A stretch of DNA of 64,000 nucleotides from Rhodeus uyekii (Eukaryota; Chordata; Actinopteri; Cypriniformes; Acheilognathidae): NCBI GenBank assembly GCA_037043235.1, contig JAWRVZ010000132.1:1100501-1164500 (forward strand), in the 5' to 3' direction. Positions 26,040 through 35,102 of the stretch are shown piece after piece. Made by a program: the position numbers and the translations under genes. A model generated the notes under the pieces. The model saw only the letters and a program-made list of their open reading frames with translations, did not search any database and was not told where the DNA came from. Position 1 is the stretch's first letter; each line of letters begins with the position of its first letter.

Positions 26040-27685
26040 AAGGCAAGGCAAGTTTATTTGTATAGCACATTTCATACACAATGGTAATTCAAAGTGCTTT
26101 ACATAAAGAAGAATGATAAAAGTAAAACATTAAAAATGATTAAAAGAATAAAAAGATAATACGTATAAAATAAAATGCAAACAGTTCGGACATAGCACAG
26201 TGCTCAATCTGCAAATGCATAGGTAAAAAGATGTGTTTTGAGTCTTGATTTGAATGTGGCTACTGTTGGAGCACACCTGATCTCTTCTGGAAGCTGGTTC
26301 CAGCTGCGGCTGGCGTAATAGCTAAAAGCAGACTCTCCTTGCTTTGAGTGAACCCTGGGTATTACTAAGTGACTTGATCCTGATGATCTTAGTGATCTGT
26401 TAGGTTTATATTCTATGAGCATATCTGCAATGTATTGAGGTCCTAGGCCATTGAGTGATTTATAAACAAGTAACAGTACTTTAAAATTAATTCTAAATGT
26501 AACTGGAAGCCAGTGCAAGGACCTGAGGACTGGTGTGATGTGTTCATCACATGTGGTTCTGCTCAGAATCCTGGCAGCAGCGTTCTGTACGAGCTGCAGC
26601 TGTCTTATGGTCTTTTTGGGAAGGCCGGTGAGGAGCCCATTACAATAATCCACCCTGCTGGTGATGAAAGCATGAACAAGTTTCTCTAAGTCTTGATTGG
26701 AGACAAAGCATCTAATTCTTGCAATATTTTTGAGATGATAATATGCTGATTTAGTTATTGTTTTTACTTGGCTACTGAAACTCAGGTCTGACTCCAAAAT
26801 CACACCAAGATTCCTGACCTGATTTTTAGTTGTTTGACCCCTAGAGTGAAGGTATGCGTTCACTTTGAGAACTTCATCTTTGTTTCCAAATGCAATGACT
26901 TCAGTTTTGTCTTTGTTTAACTGAAGGAAGTTTAGGCACATCCAGTTTTTAATTTCATTCACAGGGAGTCAATGGGGCTGTAATCATTAGGTGATAACGC
27001 GAGGTAAATCTGGGTGTCATCTGCATAGCTGTGATATGCAATTTGGTTCTTTCTCATTATTTGGCTCAGTGGCAGCATATATAAGTTGAACAGGAGGGGT
27101 GCAAGTATTGAACCTTGAGGGACTCCGCATGTCATGGATGTCCACTCAGACTTATGGTCACCGATACTCACATAATAACCTCTCCCTTCTAAGTATGACC
27201 TGAACCACTTAAGAACCATCTCAGAAAGCCCAACCCAGTTTTCCAGCCTGTCAAGGAGAATGTTGTGATCTATGGTGTCAAACGCAGCACTGAGGTCGAG
27301 TAAAACCAGCACTGATAATTTACCTGAATCTGTGTTAAGACGAATATCATTTATTATCTTTATGAGTGCTGTCTCTGTGCTGTGATGTGGTCGGAAACCA
27401 GACTGAAAGTTGTCAAAGTATCCATTCAAGCTTAAGAACTTGTTCAGCTGATTGAAAACAACTTTTTCAATGATCTTGCCAATGAAAGGTAGATTTGAGA
27501 TTGGTCTGTAATTGCTCAATATGATGTTGTCCAGATTGCTCTTTTTCAGAAGGGGCTTAACAACTGCAGTTTTTAGGGAATTTGGAAAAGTCCCAGAAAG
27601 AAGTGAGGCATTTACCACTTCTAGGATATCTGCTTCTAAACAGTTAAACACGCTTTTGAAAAAAGATGTGGGAAGTATGTCAAGG
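26040..27685 (-). mobile_element. 5'-truncated L2-type LINE
   Basis: About 1.65 kb, same orientation as bsn. The 3' end carries the fish L2 tail (complement of GCAAGTTTATTTGTATAGCA, 26048-26067). Upstream is reverse transcriptase and the C-terminal region in two frames. The first frame (27685-26959) contains NYRPISNLPFIGKIIEK, FQSGFRPHHSTETA, LLDLSAAFDTIDH, GVPQGSILAPLLFNLYM and the catalytic YADD. The second (26962-26204) contains WMCLNFLQLNKDKTEVIAF, YCNGLLTGLPKK and LHWLPV, and ends normally. A small deletion near 26960 breaks the frame between them. The element starts abruptly in the RT region at LDILPTSFF; residues before it are flank, so the endonuclease and ORF1 are missing. A typical dead-on-arrival copy. 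Confidence 0.9.
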
Positions 27686-28268
27686 GTAAATACAAAAATA
27701 TTATATTCAGCTAGACCTTTTTTGCAATCCAATAAATATGCAACGATAATCTACCCCTTTAAATAAAATATTAGAATATTAGTAGGATACAATATCATAT
27801 TATGCAATCAATGATTTTTGAAAACTGAAAACTATCACAATACACCTCCATATCATTTTCTAAACTAACCCTTGGCCACACAATATCTGTAAATCGATTA
27901 GTCTCAAAAAAGTAAAACTTAACACAGCAGCAGGAACTAAAGACTAGTCTGACCACGATGACACCACCACATAGCTGACATCTAGACTTTACAAAAACCA
28001 TTCAACGTGACAAAAAAGTTCCTACATCAATCAGAATGTCCACTATGTGATTAAATTTAGCCTAAGGTAAAGAGTTAAAGTAGTTATTCATAGTAGGAGT
28101 GTCATTGTGGACTTTAATACTATAACCAGTCAGATGAAAACCTACCAAAGACCAACTCTGGTCACCTGACAAAGCATGTTTGTTTGTGAAAAGAAAAAAA
28201 CAGAGCAGATGCAAGAACTTCCACAAGTGCACAAATCGCCCAGACAGCAAAAAAAAGACTCGTCTTAC

Positions 28269-29120
28269 CTCGGTCAGGTGAGGCGTGGGGTTGAAGCCGC
28301 ACATGTTGCAGACTTGGGTGTGGCACTGGGTGCAGAGGTTGTAGTTTGGGGTCTTGGCTGGATCTCCCATGTTCAGTTCAGTCTTACACAGTGGACAGAG
28401 CACTTTGGGCTTTGGAGAAACTTCCTGCCGGGGTGGAGCTGGCTGGGCTGCAGGTTTAGCACCTGCTCCAGGACCTGGGCCAGGCCCGGGAGGTCCCGGC
28501 TGCTTCTGCGGGGGCTTGGGAGAGGACGGTTGTTGGGCCTGCGGTGTGGTTTGCACCGGATCCACTGATATCAAACTACTGGCCTGGTTCAAAAGCGAAG
28601 CGCCAAAACCGAAGAGTTTCCCGAAGGGTTGCTCTGGTGGAGGAGGTTGGCGAGATGGGGAACTTCCTGCGCTTCGAGTCTGGTCCTGCCGTGGGGCCTG
28701 AGGCTGGAATCCGGGGCCCGACCGGGAAAGGTCAGGCTGGGATGGGGCTTTGGCCATGCCTGGGAGAGGAACAGCACCGGGAGCAGGAGGCTTGCTTTGA
28801 GGGGCAGCTTGAGGAATGGTCAGCTTCTTAGCTTCTGGGGGAGGCTGGGACTGAGGCTGGGACTGAGGTTGAAGATGAGGTTGAGGATGAGGTTGAGGAT
28901 GAGGTTGAGGTTGGGGTTGAGGTTGTGGGGGTGGATGGGGCTGGGGCTGGGTCTGTGGGGGTGGCGTAGGCTGAGATACAGGTTGGGATACAGGCTGGGG
29001 TAGAGGTTTGCTGGGCTGGGACGGTGAGTGGATCTGTTGCTGGCTTTTCGACCGTGGCGTCTCCATATCCATCCCCAACGCCCTCTGCATTTGACAGTTC
29101 AGACACAACCACTCTTGCAC
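28269..29120 (-). CDS. bsn: Bassoon exon 3, end of zinc finger 1, Pro/Gln-rich linker, start of zinc finger 2 (residues 186-469)
   Basis: This 852-base exon (284 codons, phase 0 at both ends) has a TTTCCCAG acceptor and a GAG|GTAAGA donor. It opens with VQEWLCLNCQMQRALGMDM, supplying Cys191/194, the last pair of the first zinc finger, followed by the well-conserved RSKSQQQ-HSP segment. Residues about 226-280 are a Pro/Gln/His/Ser low-complexity run encoded by imperfect 6- and 12-base repeats (28836-29000). Residues 352-370 read GKLFGFGASLLNQASSLIS, a Bassoon hallmark. A second Pro/Gly-rich stretch leads to the second zinc finger (Cys427/430, 448/451, 456/459), which ends CGFNPTPHLTE at the splice donor. 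The last Cys pair must lie in exon 4, outside the window. Reading past the donor gives VRRVFFLLSG..., which is intron. The exon has no stop or frameshift. Confidence 0.95.
28836..29000 (-). repeat. bsn: Imperfect 6/12-base repeats coding a Pro/Gln/His tract
   Basis: On the plus strand GAGGTT/GAGGAT/GGGGCTGG-type units run in tandem. On the coding strand they give Pro-Gln, Pro-His and Ser-Gln dipeptides, residues about 226-280 of Bassoon. The frame is maintained throughout. Confidence 0.85.
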
Positions 29121-30472
29121 CTGGGAAAGACAATGAACCATTTACTGACTATGTAATTAGATCAGAAGTTTTTTTTCTTCATTCATTTACATAATGAAGA
29201 ATGTCAAGGTGAAAAAGATGAAGAGGATGGGGAGGAAAAGAAAAGAATGCAGACTAAAAGAAAACATGTTTCCTATCTTGCAAGTTTTGCAAAAAACACC
29301 TGAAAAAATGTGGCTTGGACCACTTAATAGTTAAGTATAAAACAAACTTTGTAATATCATCAGCTCATTCTACCACTGGAATGAGAAATGAGACGGTATC
29401 AGTAGCACTAACTACCTAACTGACACAGCTAGCATAATTGCTACATAATCTACGACAGGGTTGTTGACATGCTGCCACAGAAAAATAGGATTCAGTAATA
29501 GGATCAAAAGGCGCAACTGATGTCTGGTCAGGACATTTGACTCTATGAATGGATTATAACCACATGAGGGTTTGATGTTGAGTATATTAGCCTGTCTAGT
29601 GCAATATTTGGAACTGACATGTTGAGACACGACATGCTGGATTTAATATAACTGTCCGACAAATCATATCAAACAAATATGTAACATCTGACAGCTCGAC
29701 TGACACGAAATGACACTGGTTACTCTGTGGGGTTTCCGATTAGAGCTGGGAGAGGAAACACACAAGTGTGATGAACTGCCTTATATCGAAGTTTAGAGGA
29801 CAATGATCGCTGTAGATTGAAGAGTATCATATTTATGCAAAACTGTGCCAGAGGTGGAGTCAAGTAATAAACAAAAGGGCAATAAACATGCAACTGTTTC
29901 CTCAAACTGAAAGAAGTTTTTTTTTTAAGAACAAGCTTAGCATTATTTTTGTATGGCTTAAGGGTTCAACGTTTTCCAGTTCTGTAGGTTAAGTTTAGTA
30001 AAAAAGTTATGTTAAACGTGACTTTGGGTCATTTAGATCACAAAAATAGAGACCTAGCAAAATTCGACTCATACTCTTGTTGCCAAATCATGTGACCACC
30101 TAGTTAGGACATATTGGAAAATACATGTTCTGAAATTCTAAAATAGTTTCTCTCTCTGGTCAAGGTAAATGTGTGTGTGAATGTGACAGACACACACACC
30201 TCTCTCAGGTTAAGATGAGATGGTTGTCACATTGGTTCAGGTGTGATGACTGATGCCTGTCAATATCACATCAATGCTTATGCAACATCCATTGACATCA
30301 TGACAGTGTGTGTCTCATTATCGACCATACTCACACCAGGCAAAGATCCATCCGCTACACTTCACCCCCTCAAGAAAAACGGCCATGTGCAAAGAAGTAC
30401 TGAAATGTTTTAGACATTGTACCATGTATAGTTCATACTAATCCTAGATCAATATATACTACAGTTCGACAG
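29121..30472. other. Intronic stretch with nothing recognised
   Basis: Start of intron 2 in plus coordinates. AT-rich, no diagnostic repeats apart from a short TG/CA segment near 30170-30200. Confidence 0.5.
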
Positions 30473-31415
30473 TGTAACGATTCATAGACAGGATTGTGTG
30501 CGATGCGGAAAACGAGGCAGGAGCAGGATTCAAATCAGAACTCATTTAATAATAAACAAAACAAAAGACTTTAAATACAAAACAAAGTACACATGTGCAT
30601 TAAATTGAACTAAACTAAAACAAGAACCGAGAAAACATCCACGCAACATCCACGCAACATCCACGCAACATCCACGCAACATCCACGCAACATCCACGCA
30701 ACATCCACGCAACATCCACGCAACATCCACGCAACATCCACGCAACATCCACGCAACATCCACGCAACATCCACGCAACATCCACGCAACATCCACGCAA
30801 CATCCACGCAACATCCACGCAACATCCACGCAACATCCACGCAACATCCACGCAACATCCACGCAACATCCACGCAACATCCACGCAACATCCACGCAAC
30901 ATCCACGCAACATCCACGCAACATCCACGCAACATCCACGCAACATCCACGCAACATCCACGCAACATCCACGCAACATCCACGCAACATCCACGCAACA
31001 TCCACGCAACATCCACGCAACATCCACGCAACATCCACGCAACATCCACGCAACATCCACGCAACATCCACGCAACATCCACGCAACATCCACGCAACAT
31101 CCACGCAACATCCACGCAACATCCACGCAACATCCACGCAACATCCACGCAACATCCACGCAACATCCACGCAACATCCACGCAACATCCACGCAACATC
31201 CACGCAACATCCACGCAACATCGCATAACCTTCATTACTTCTCTAACAACTGACAAACACAAGGGAAATGCAAGAGTGATTTATACACAAGGGAATCACA
31301 ATCACCTGGGAGACTAACGAGCAAGTGATTACATGACAGGTGCAGGGAGTGAAACAATGACAAGACTGACAGGAAGTGACAAAGACGACCCAGACAGACA
31401 GGAACCAGTGTTACA
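30473..31415 (-). mobile_element. LTR-like element containing the 11-bp minisatellite
   Basis: The ends TGTAACGATTC (left) and CAGTGTTACA (right) and the internal plan resemble the window's other minus-oriented LTRs: the complement of a poly(A)-signal region near 30540, then an internal simple repeat, then a segment with CACCTGGGAG and AGTGATTACATGACAGGTG. The flanking five bases (GACAG, AATAG) match poorly, so the boundaries and class are uncertain. About 60% of its length is the tandem array. Confidence 0.45.
30634..31222. repeat. Minisatellite: 53 perfect copies of an 11-bp unit
   Basis: The unit AACATCCACGC is repeated without a single difference from 30634 to 31216, followed by AACATC. 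Each unit has one CpG. Because 11 is not a multiple of 3 and the unit has no stop in any phase, all six frames stay open: the minus strand gives MLRGCCVDVAW repeats and the plus strand NIHATSTQHPR repeats. The resulting ORFs of about 200 residues are artefacts of the array, not genes. Confidence 0.97.
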
Positions 31416-31479
31416 AATAGTTTGTGGTCAGTACTTTTATTCAGCATGGATGGCCACATTAAAATTTCACAAAAGTGAC

Positions 31480-31760
31480 AGTAGAGAGACATTTGTAATG
31501 TTACAAAAGATTTCCATTTCAAATTAATCCTGCTTTTTTGAACATAACTCAAAGAATCCTGAAAAGAATACCAGTTTTTCCACAAAAATGTCAAGCAGCA
31601 TTGCTGTTTTCAACATTAGAAATGTTTCTTCAGCAACAAATCAGCATATTAGAATGATTTCTGAAGGATCACGTGACACTGAAGTCTGGCGTAATGAAGC
31701 TGAAAACTTCAATACAATGGGTCAGCCATTAAAAACTGAACCTGTAAGATCATTCATCTT
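31480..31760 (+). repeat. Common interspersed repeat, fish type
   Basis: Contains CACGTGACACTGAAGTCTGG (31670-31689) and upstream blocks (CAGCAACAAATCAGCATATT) shared with the repeats at 42650, 43690, 51473 and 55172. A 31-bp CA microsatellite (31774-31804) follows it. Confidence 0.65.
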
Positions 31761-31770
31761 CCCTTATAGC

Positions 31771-31807
<37 letters not shown>

Positions 31808-32774
31808 AACACATATGCACAAACGCTTTTCAATTACTCATTATCTACATCACAGTACTTTTCATTTTTTCAGCATAAATCCATTTAACAAAACTAATAA
31901 CAACTGCTGAAATATAATGGCTTAATGACCGTTCCAGAAATTACTTTTGTGAGCAAATGTTCTCGCTTGCATGAGCTTCTGGGTTATGAAGAAAGATAAT
32001 GAGCAGATTTCTCATAGCCAGACGTGTCATAGGCGATCATTATTCTTACAATTATTAACTGCAAACATTCTAGAGGGATTCAATTCAAACACAGTCTTTC
32101 ATAACCTTTAATTTAATTGTGGTAAATATTTAAAACGGCTTGAAAATTAATTTGTGACCTTTTGATGCCTGGTCCATCAATTTGTGAATTCAACCAGCTG
32201 TTTGGATATTAAGTGATTCTTTGCTGAGATTTTGCAGGGTAAAATGTACTTTATTTAGTTGGCAAGGGTTTGTGTGATGGTCATCGGGTCAAACTTTGAG
32301 CCTGCGTGTGTTAGCTGGTGATAATGTCTCTGGAAATGTTTGTCAATCATATTGAAGGACAAGGACAAGTGGTCAGAATCCAATTTCAGTGGCAGACTGT
32401 AAGTGTGTGTCATGTCTGAACTTGTCACTCAAACACACTCTATACCCATTGGACAATGTGTAATTACACAAAGACATTGTGTCTTTTTCTAACTGTCATT
32501 TCCCATTTTTTATGTTGCTTTGCTTCATTTAATCATCATCTTTGTCCTTGGTTGTTGAATATAGTAGAACCCCGCCTTACGAAACGCTCTACGTACGAAA
32601 AGTTCAACATACGATAAAATATTTCGTGTTTTTTTTCGCCCGAGTAACGACAAAATGATCGAGATGTGAAAAACGAAATCTCGGCCGATTTCAGAGTTTT
32701 GTTTTGAAATTCGCGCGCCACTGACCCGGAAACTCGCACCAATCGTCCCGCTCTCCCATTGGCTGTCTCCCGGC

Positions 32775-32857
32775 CAGTGTTGCCAGATTGGACCGAAGAT
32801 TTCCAGCCCAACTACAGCTTAAAACCCGCCGAGAACCCGCCCAATCTGGCAACACTG
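32775..32857. mobile_element. 83-bp hAT MITE nested in the Tigger remnant
   Basis: Terminal inverted repeats CAGTGTTGCCAGATTGG / CCAATCTGGCAACACTG with a perfect 8-bp target duplication CTCCCGGC (32767-32774 and 32858-32865). Shares its first ~55 bases with the 205-bp copy at 2936-3140, so it is a deletion derivative of the same family. Confidence 0.9.
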
Positions 32858-32965
32858 CTCCCGGCTCTGACGCTAGCTTTCGCTGCAGCATCCTGCTCTC
32901 CTATTGGTCAGCATCGCTCCCACCAGCCTCTGCGTAGCGGCGTTCCTCTCCCATTTCCTTTCACG

Positions 32966-33073
32966 ATGAAAGTGAAAGGTTTGAAGAGGATGCTCTCCAT
33001 GGAGACGAAAAGGGAGATAATTGAGAAGTATGAAGCTGGGATGTGCTTGTCGTACCATACTGAACAAGCATAG
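32966..33073 (+). pseudogene. Tigger/jerky-type transposase N-terminal remnant
   Basis: 35 codons starting MKVKGLKRMLSMETKREIIE, which resembles the first helix-turn-helix (CENP-B N-terminal/psq-like DNA-binding region) of Tigger/pogo transposases. It stops at TAG after CLSYHTEQA. The second helix-turn-helix and the DDE nuclease are absent. It lies inside the 32562-33218 element in forward orientation, consistent with being its residual gene. Confidence 0.75.
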
Positions 33074-33513
33074 CTTTATTATAAAATTAAATGTGGTGTT
33101 TTTATAGGGCTTGGAACGGATTAGGCAATTAACATGTAAAAGCCTGACCGACTTACGAAAAGATCGATTTACGAAAATAATCCGTTCTGAGGTTGGCTTC
33201 GTAAGTCGGGTTCTACTGTACTGTCATTATTTACTCACCCTCACGTCATTCCAAATCTGTTGGCTAATTTTTTTCCTACAGAGACCTTTTCTGTGCAATG
33301 GCAATGTGATCACGTCATGACTATTCACGGACTAACTATCTGAGAGCTAAACAGAATGAACTTAAGACATTGGCTGTTTTTCAAAAACCTAATTAACAAC
33401 CTACATAGACAGCGTTACTGGACACCACAGGTTAGTTTTAACTTCACAGACATGACATTGAAATATTCAAAACCAACATTCAAAGTGTCTGCGATGTACA
33501 AAGAATACATATA

Positions 33514-33620
33514 CAGTAATACCTCGGTTTACGAGTTTAATTCGTTCCAAGAGCTCTTGTACACCAAAACAATTTTCCCCATAAGAATGCACTAAAAATC
33601 ACTCGATTCGTTAGGATATT
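33514..33620 (+). mobile_element. Truncated pogo-like MITE
   Basis: Starts CAGTAATACCTCGGTTTACG after TA and continues with TTCGTTCC and CCCCATAAGAATGCA, as in fish pogo-like MITEs. No matching right end was found, so only a left part is present. Confidence 0.55.
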
Positions 33621-33790
33621 TCCAGTAAAAATGCGCGCAAAGATGCAACATTGAATGAAACATTTTCTCGCACTCCAATACAATGCTCGTATACACACTG
33701 CCAAAAGAAATTAAAGGAACACTTAAATCACACTTTGATCTGTGATCATTACGTGTTCCCTTAATTTTTTATGAGGAGTGTGTGTATATG

Positions 33791-33795
<5 letters not shown>

Positions 33796-33836
<41 letters not shown>
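33796..33836. repeat. TA microsatellite
   Basis: About 20 TA units. A CA tract follows at 34058-34079. Confidence 0.9.
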
Positions 33837-33838
<2 letters not shown>

Positions 33839-34720
33839 TCCATACAATATGAAACTGATTTCCATAACATCTAAGAAGATACTGCTTAACATATACTGCA
33901 TTCAACTGGGAATTGCTTATGGACGTGCAGGATTTGTGCATATTCAAACAAGCATAGTTTTGAGTATGTGTGCTTATGCATATGTGAGAAGATTGAATGT
34001 GATTTATGAGAAACTAAATGTGCACAGGTTTATGCTAATATCCTTTAGAGTGCTTACACACACACACACACACACACATACACTCCTTACACTGATTTAC
34101 ACCCAAATGATGGTGCAGAACCCGAGGTATTGATTAGTCAGCTGGTATGAGAGAGAATCCATGAGAAGCAGAGAATCTCTCAAACATACTGAGCTGAATA
34201 CTAACACACACACACCGCAGAACATACTGCAAAGTGCTCTTACACTGCCCAGTTAATAATAAATATGTACTGTATACGTCTCACGTTTAAAGGAAAAGTT
34301 CAAATTTTTGGTTTGCTGACTATAATGTAATTCCAAACTAGGGGTTTCGCAATATATTGGTTTGTTTGTCAATATGGTGCTTTTAATGAGCGTTCAGACA
34401 AACCATGTGCAAATTCATTAGTCAACAACATTGCCATGTATTTTCTCCTTACAACTGCAGTGAACCAGAGACAGCCTCAAAAACGCGGTTTGAAATTGCC
34501 GGTGTATCTTACGTCACAATCTACTATCCAATCACGCCAACGTGTGGAAGGGCTTTAGCATATTATCATTACGAAGCAGGGGAGTCTCAAGAGAAGCCAT
34601 GATATCCCAGTATATTCTTCTGTTGATATGAAAAACTCAGGCACTTTATATTATTTTAACTCAGCAATATAGCAAGTGAATTATGTATATGATATATATT
34701 ATTATGATGAACTATATGTC

Positions 34721-35038
34721 TGTGGCGAGCAGGGCGGGGTCGAGGGACCGTGAGAGCGTCACGAGAGCCGGTGGCGTGATGGATAATGAGCGACACCTGC
34801 GAGCCATCGGTCTCTCGTCTCACGGAGGAGCGGAGGCTTAAAAGGAGGAGCGACGACAGTGAAGACGAGAGAGGACCAGGCCTGGAGTTTTTGTTACGTT
34901 TTGTGTGGGCGGCGGTCGACCGCGAGGGGCCGCCGCCATTACTTTCGTTTTGGATTTATGTTTTATTTTGGTTATTAAAGTGTTTAAATGTCTGCCGGTT
35001 CCCGCCTCCTTCCTCCCTGAACATTTAACTCCGTTACA
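34721..35038 (+). mobile_element. Solo LTR (318 bp)
   Basis: Begins TGTGGCGAGCAGGGCGG and ends CCGTTACA, flanked by a perfect 5-bp target duplication ATGTC (34716-34720 and 35039-35043). A TATA-like CTTAAAAGG (34837-34845) and ATTAAA (34974-34979) are placed as expected for LTR promoter and poly(A) signals. GC-rich and antisense to bsn. No internal retroelement genes, so probably formed by LTR-LTR recombination. Confidence 0.85.
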
Positions 35039-35067
35039 ATGTCTTTCTCCACTGACGTTCTATGATG

Positions 35068-35102
<35 letters not shown>

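Larger units (their letters stand above)
1..28268 (-). other. bsn: bsn intron 3, incomplete (at least 28,268 bp)
   Basis: Starts with donor GTAAGA after the second zinc finger's CGFNPTPHLTE. The expected next exon, beginning with an EWLCLNC-like segment, was not found down to base 1, and no long open frame of Bassoon character occurs. The intron therefore appears to run past the window edge. Its content is mostly mobile-element remnants listed separately. Confidence 0.75.
32562..33218 (+). mobile_element. Tigger/pogo-type DNA transposon remnant
   Basis: Ends TAGTAGAACCCCGCCTTACG and CGTAAGTCGGGTTCTACTG are terminal inverted repeats flanked by TA (32560-32561 and 33219-33220). The only coding trace is at 32966-33073. 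A hAT MITE (32775-32857) is inserted in the left part. Most of the transposase is deleted. Confidence 0.85.

Noticed and set aside
28176..29003. Plus-strand ORFs of 95-130 residues opposite bsn exon 3
   Set aside because: Shadows of the GC-rich coding exon; compositional only.
30634..31222. CRISPR-like array
   Set aside because: The repeats are contiguous with no spacers, in a vertebrate intron.
30542..31262. Three overlapping ORFs of 203-222 residues with MLRGCCVDVAW repeats
   Set aside because: They are the translation of the 11-bp minisatellite, which is open in every frame. No start context, splice signals or non-repeat domain.
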